Source: a bacterium (GTDB taxonomy: Bacteria; Auribacterota; UBA6266). From it: a DNA stretch of 7,224 nt. Below are positions 4,640 through 7,224 of this stretch, in pieces (the first letter of the stretch is position 1; each line of letters opens with the position of its first letter). A program made the translations under genes and the position numbers. The DNA lies in contig JALOBK010000015.1 in assembly GCA_023228325.1 (NCBI GenBank), positions 1 through 7,224 of the forward strand, read 5' to 3'. The notes under the pieces are model-generated. The model did not search any database and was not told the origin of the DNA. It saw only the letters and a list, made by a program, of their open reading frames with translations.

Positions 4640-7224
4640 TTACTTAATACCTCATAAAGAATTTTACCAATTGGAGCGTCTATAAAATCCATGTAATTAT
4701 CGGGGGTTAATTTATTTGTAAATTCTCCTGCTGATGGGTGTCCTGCATACCAATGTATTCCTAAAGAATGAGATTTCAGCCTATTGGGTGCGCCAGGAGT
4801 AAATATTTCTTTGATATATTGCATAGGATAATATGCATAAACTGTGTTAAAAGAAATACTATCCACCTTTAAATTTGGAAATTTTTTTCTAATATGATTT
4901 AGAGTTGGAAATTCCGTATTTAATAATACAACTCCATTGGCTTGATAGTTTGTAAAATCGGGTCTTGTCCTAATAGCCTTGCTCATGACATATCGGTAAT
5001 AATCATTTTTAGGAGCAGAGGCCATAAACCCGATACTATGAAAAGTCGCAGGGGCAAATATTTCTGAAATAGAAACTATTGTATCTAAATCTTTATTTTG
5101 TGGATTATTCAAATCAAGATAATTCATAGGCTTATTGAACAAAATATCCATGTCTAACCATACACCACCATCTTGTCCTAACAAATGCCAACGCAAAAAA
5201 TCAGACTTCCATACTTCAGGATATTCATTTGGAATACCCAAATCTTTACCATCAAATTCTTTTAAAGTAATCGGTAATTTTTTTAATTCTCCAAAATAAT
5301 CAGGGCAATTTAAATCATAACAATGTTCTGTTGAAACCCAAGTATTTGTTTTAGTGGTATATTTTGGATAATATAAAATCACTTCCCAATCAGGATTCAT
5401 TTTACAGAAGGAATAAAGTGTGAGATATCTGAAGTAAGGCATAATTCCACCCCAATAAAAATATGCTCGTTTTGGTATTTTTGTTAAATGCCAATTTGAA
5501 TTATCTTTCTTTTCGGGGGGAGGATTCGAGGCCGATTCCAATTGTTTGCGAATAGCATCTGTCAGAATATTAAATACAACATTTTTTCTGTAATCGGGTA
5601 TCTGTTGACTTTTTCTTATACAGGTATAAATATCTTCTAATTTCCATAAAGCCAAGTGTTTATCTTCATAAGAACCTGATGAATCTTTTTCTGTGCAATT
5701 TTCCATAATCCTATCTAATGGTTCTGGAAAATTAAATGGGGCGTTTTCAAAACAGATAGGTCTCCAATTTCCTGTCATGATATCTGTATTTTCCCGATGT
5801 TTACCAAAATTTGTGATAAGGATATAAGTAGTTCCTGAATGAATAAAATGGTCGAGAGCATTCAAAGCATCTTTATCAGAAAAATGATTTAGTGTATCTC
5901 TACTGAGAATGACATCTGCTTTTTCTTCTAGAGGGTAAAGTATAATGTTCTTTTGTTTAAATTGAATTTTATCATTTGTAAAGTTTTTGTTATTGTTTTG
6001 TATCAAATCTCCTACAATATCAATACCTGTATATTTGTCGAACTCGATGTTTGGTATGATTTTGCTCATCCAATTCCAATCACCACATGCCGCATCAACA
6101 ATGATTTTAAGACCCCATTTTTTGAAAAAAGCAGGAAGTGCGGATATTAACTCAGAAGTTTGAATTGAATCTGAGCCTTTACCACTTTTGGATTCAGTAC
6201 CTCGCCATTTATTATGTTGATAAATTTTAGTAAAAATTTCTTCTGTGTTACTTAATTTGTTCCTTTTCTTTTTCATTTTTTCCATCAAAGTCGGAATATA
6301 ATTACCCGAAGTGGTTAACTTTTTGGTTAAATTTTCATTGTGTCTGCGGTGCCATCCTGATACGATTGGGTGATAGTAAAATTTTCCACCTGCTTCAATC
6401 ATACGGGTTGTCATTTCATAATCTTCGCAAGGTTCAAGAATAAAACTCTTTCCTGCGGATATGCGTAATTCTTTTCTCCATAACCATATAACACCAATAT
6501 TATAATGTTCATAAAAGTTATGGGCATTCCATTCCATCGGAACTTCTGAGTTATAATTTTTTCTTGTTATTTCTCCCAAGCCTGTAGAATCCATAACACC
6601 AATTTCACAATTGCAATAAACAAAATCTATATCTTTTTTGGATTCAAGAATATCAAACATATCTTGTAAAGCATTTGGATAATATTTGTTATCCGAAGCC
6701 AACCATGTTTCATATTCGCCTGTGGCTGTTTCGAATCCCATATTCAATGCGGAACCTGTACCCTCATTTTCCTTGTGAATAATCTGAATCCTTGGGTCAT
6801 TTTGTTCATCGAGGATTTTTTTAGTATTATCAGTTGAGCCATCGTTAACAATTATCAATTCCCAATTTTCGAATGTTTGGTTGAGAATACTATCGATGGA
6901 TTCTTTGATAAATTTATCCTGATTATATGTTGGCATGATGATGGAAATTTTTTTCATTGTATCTATATTTTTTCTCCATTTTCTTGATGATTGAAAATGC
7001 TCTATTACAGGGGTTGCTGTATTGTTCATGATATCAAATATCTGACAATAAGAAGCAGGAAAATTAAATATTTTTATTTCCTTATTTTTATCAAGAACAT
7101 TTTCAAGATTTTTTTGTTCTAAAAAATTCCTACTTGTCTTATTGGCTTCAATCCATTGGTCAACAATATTCCGCATGGTCTCATTATTACGAATGTAAAG
7201 GGTTCCCGTAAGCAATTCGATGTC
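4636..7224 (-). CDS. Multi-module protein: nucleotide-sugar transferase tail, GT2, SAM methyltransferase and GT32-type glycosyltransferase; 5' end off the window
   Basis: The frame is open to the right edge (862 residues visible), so the true start is outside; the residue numbers here count from the TTG at 7215. Residues 1-85: the tail of a glycosyltransferase-like domain (GTLYIRN, SYCQIFD, PVIEHFQSSR) resembling putative nucleotide-diphospho-sugar transferases, by memory. Residues 87-310: a GT2 domain with SIIMPTYNQ, ELIIVNDGS, GTGSALNMGF, LASDN in place of DDD, CEDYEM and WHRRHNENLTKK. Residues about 327-530: a class I methyltransferase, with KWRGTESKSGKGSDS, motif I VDAACGDWNWM at 373-383, YTGID at 395-399, ILSRDTLNHFS at 436-446, and WRPICFENAPFNFP. 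A polar linker with three prolines follows (about 555-577). Residues 580-857: a GT32/Gly_transf_sug domain with PKRAYFYWGG, DFLRWHLLGQDGGVWLDMD (DXD at 688-690) and HWYAGH near the end. Inferred role: successive glycosyl transfers and a methylation in glycan assembly. No membrane segment is visible. An internal ATG at 6957, at the start of the GT2 module, is not preceded by a well-spaced Shine-Dalgarno. Confidence 0.9.
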   Translation of the reverse strand, partial: DIELLTGTLYIRNNETMRNIVDQWIEANKTSRNFLEQKNLENVLDKNKEIKIFNFPASYCQIFDIMNNTATPVIEHFQSSRKWRKNIDTMKKISIIMPTYNQDKFIKESIDSILNQTFENWELIIVNDGSTDNTKKILDEQNDPRIQIIHKENEGTGSALNMGFETATGEYETWLASDNKYYPNALQDMFDILESKKDIDFVYCNCEIGVMDSTGLGEITRKNYNSEVPMEWNAHNFYEHYNIGVIWLWRKELRISAGKSFILEPCEDYEMTTRMIEAGGKFYYHPIVSGWHRRHNENLTKKLTTSGNYIPTLMEKMKKKRNKLSNTEEIFTKIYQHNKWRGTESKSGKGSDSIQTSELISALPAFFKKWGLKIIVDAACGDWNWMSKIIPNIEFDKYTGIDIVGDLIQNNNKNFTNDKIQFKQKNIILYPLEEKADVILSRDTLNHFSDKDALNALDHFIHSGTTYILITNFGKHRENTDIMTGNWRPICFENAPFNFPEPLDRIMENCTEKDSSGSYEDKHLALWKLEDIYTCIRKSQQIPDYRKNVVFNILTDAIRKQLESASNPPPEKKDNSNWHLTKIPKRAYFYWGGIMPYFRYLTLYSFCKMNPDWEVILYYPKYTTKTNTWVSTEHCYDLNCPDYFGELKKLPITLKEFDGKDLGIPNEYPEVWKSDFLRWHLLGQDGGVWLDMDILFNKPMNYLDLNNPQNKDLDTIVSISEIFAPATFHSIGFMASAPKNDYYRYVMSKAIRTRPDFTNYQANGVVLLNTEFPTLNHIRKKFPNLKVDSISFNTVYAYYPMQYIKEIFTPGAPNRLKSHSLGIHWYAGHPSAGEFTNKLTPDNYMDFIDAPIGKILYEVLSK
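4650..4653 (-). promoter_or_regulatory. Possible Shine-Dalgarno site of the free-standing GT2 gene
   Basis: On the minus strand this reads GAGG, 10 bases before the ATG at 4639-4637, inside the 3' end of the multi-module gene. The spacing is slightly long, so coupling through the ATGA overlap may matter more. Confidence 0.4.
6847..6867 (-). repeat. Copy B of a 21-base exact direct repeat in the two GT2 domains
   Basis: Exact match to 4526-4546, encoding the same NWELIIV segment inside the multi-module protein. The flanking bases diverge at once on both sides, while the protein alignment continues. Confidence 0.7.

Noticed and set aside
4329..4685. Plus-strand frame of 118 codons opposite the GT2 gene
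   Set aside because: It is antisense to clear GT2 motifs and its peptide is serine/phenylalanine-rich without recognisable family features.
5953..6150. Plus-strand frame of 65 codons opposite the methyltransferase module
   Set aside because: It lies antisense to motif I of the methyltransferase; no family resemblance.
7213..7215. TTG at 7215 as the true start of the multi-module gene
   Set aside because: The frame continues to the window edge and the first visible residues already lie inside a conserved-looking domain, so the gene most likely begins outside the window.
1..7224. Promoters, terminators, RNA genes, CRISPR arrays, insertion sequences
   Set aside because: No non-coding gap longer than 2 bases exists, and I saw no spaced repeats, transposase motifs or tRNA/rRNA signatures.

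Overview
The window is an AT-rich bacterial sequence that is coding from edge to edge on the minus strand. It holds seven consecutive genes, of which the first transcribed (right edge) and the last (left edge) are cut by the window ends. Everything points to one leftward operon: neighbours overlap by 1 or 4 bases or are separated by 2, and there is no room for an internal promoter or terminator. I cannot name the organism. Low GC, AT-rich codon use and weak or absent Shine-Dalgarno sequences at several coupled starts fit many low-GC bacteria, and none of the genes is a taxonomic marker.

In transcription order (right to left): (i) a very large multi-module protein, open at the right edge, with the tail of an apparent nucleotide-sugar glycosyltransferase, a GT2 glycosyltransferase, a class I SAM methyltransferase and a GT32-type DXD glycosyltransferase; (ii) a free-standing GT2 glycosyltransferase, clearly a paralogue of the GT2 module just upstream; (iii) a small class I SAM methyltransferase; (iv, v) two tandem paralogous radical SAM enzymes with a C-terminal SPASM/twitch-like cysteine set; (vi) a fusion of an adenylate-kinase-like P-loop domain and a CmoB-like methyltransferase; (vii) the N-terminal 150 residues of a CapD/FlaA1/PseB-type extended SDR, the UDP-HexNAc 4,6-dehydratase family.

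Together these look like an accessory locus that builds and decorates a surface or secreted glycan (capsule, O-antigen, or glycoprotein such as flagellin or S-layer). The SDR would start synthesis of an unusual sugar, three or more glycosyltransferases would assemble the chain, and three different methyltransferases, a kinase-like domain and two radical SAM enzymes would modify sugars or carrier. The glycan, its acceptor and the radical SAM substrates cannot be read from the sequence. The most unusual parts are the multi-module glycosyltransferase/methyltransferase protein, the P-loop-methyltransferase fusion, and the back-to-back radical SAM pair. No RNA genes, CRISPR arrays, transposases, promoters or terminators were seen.
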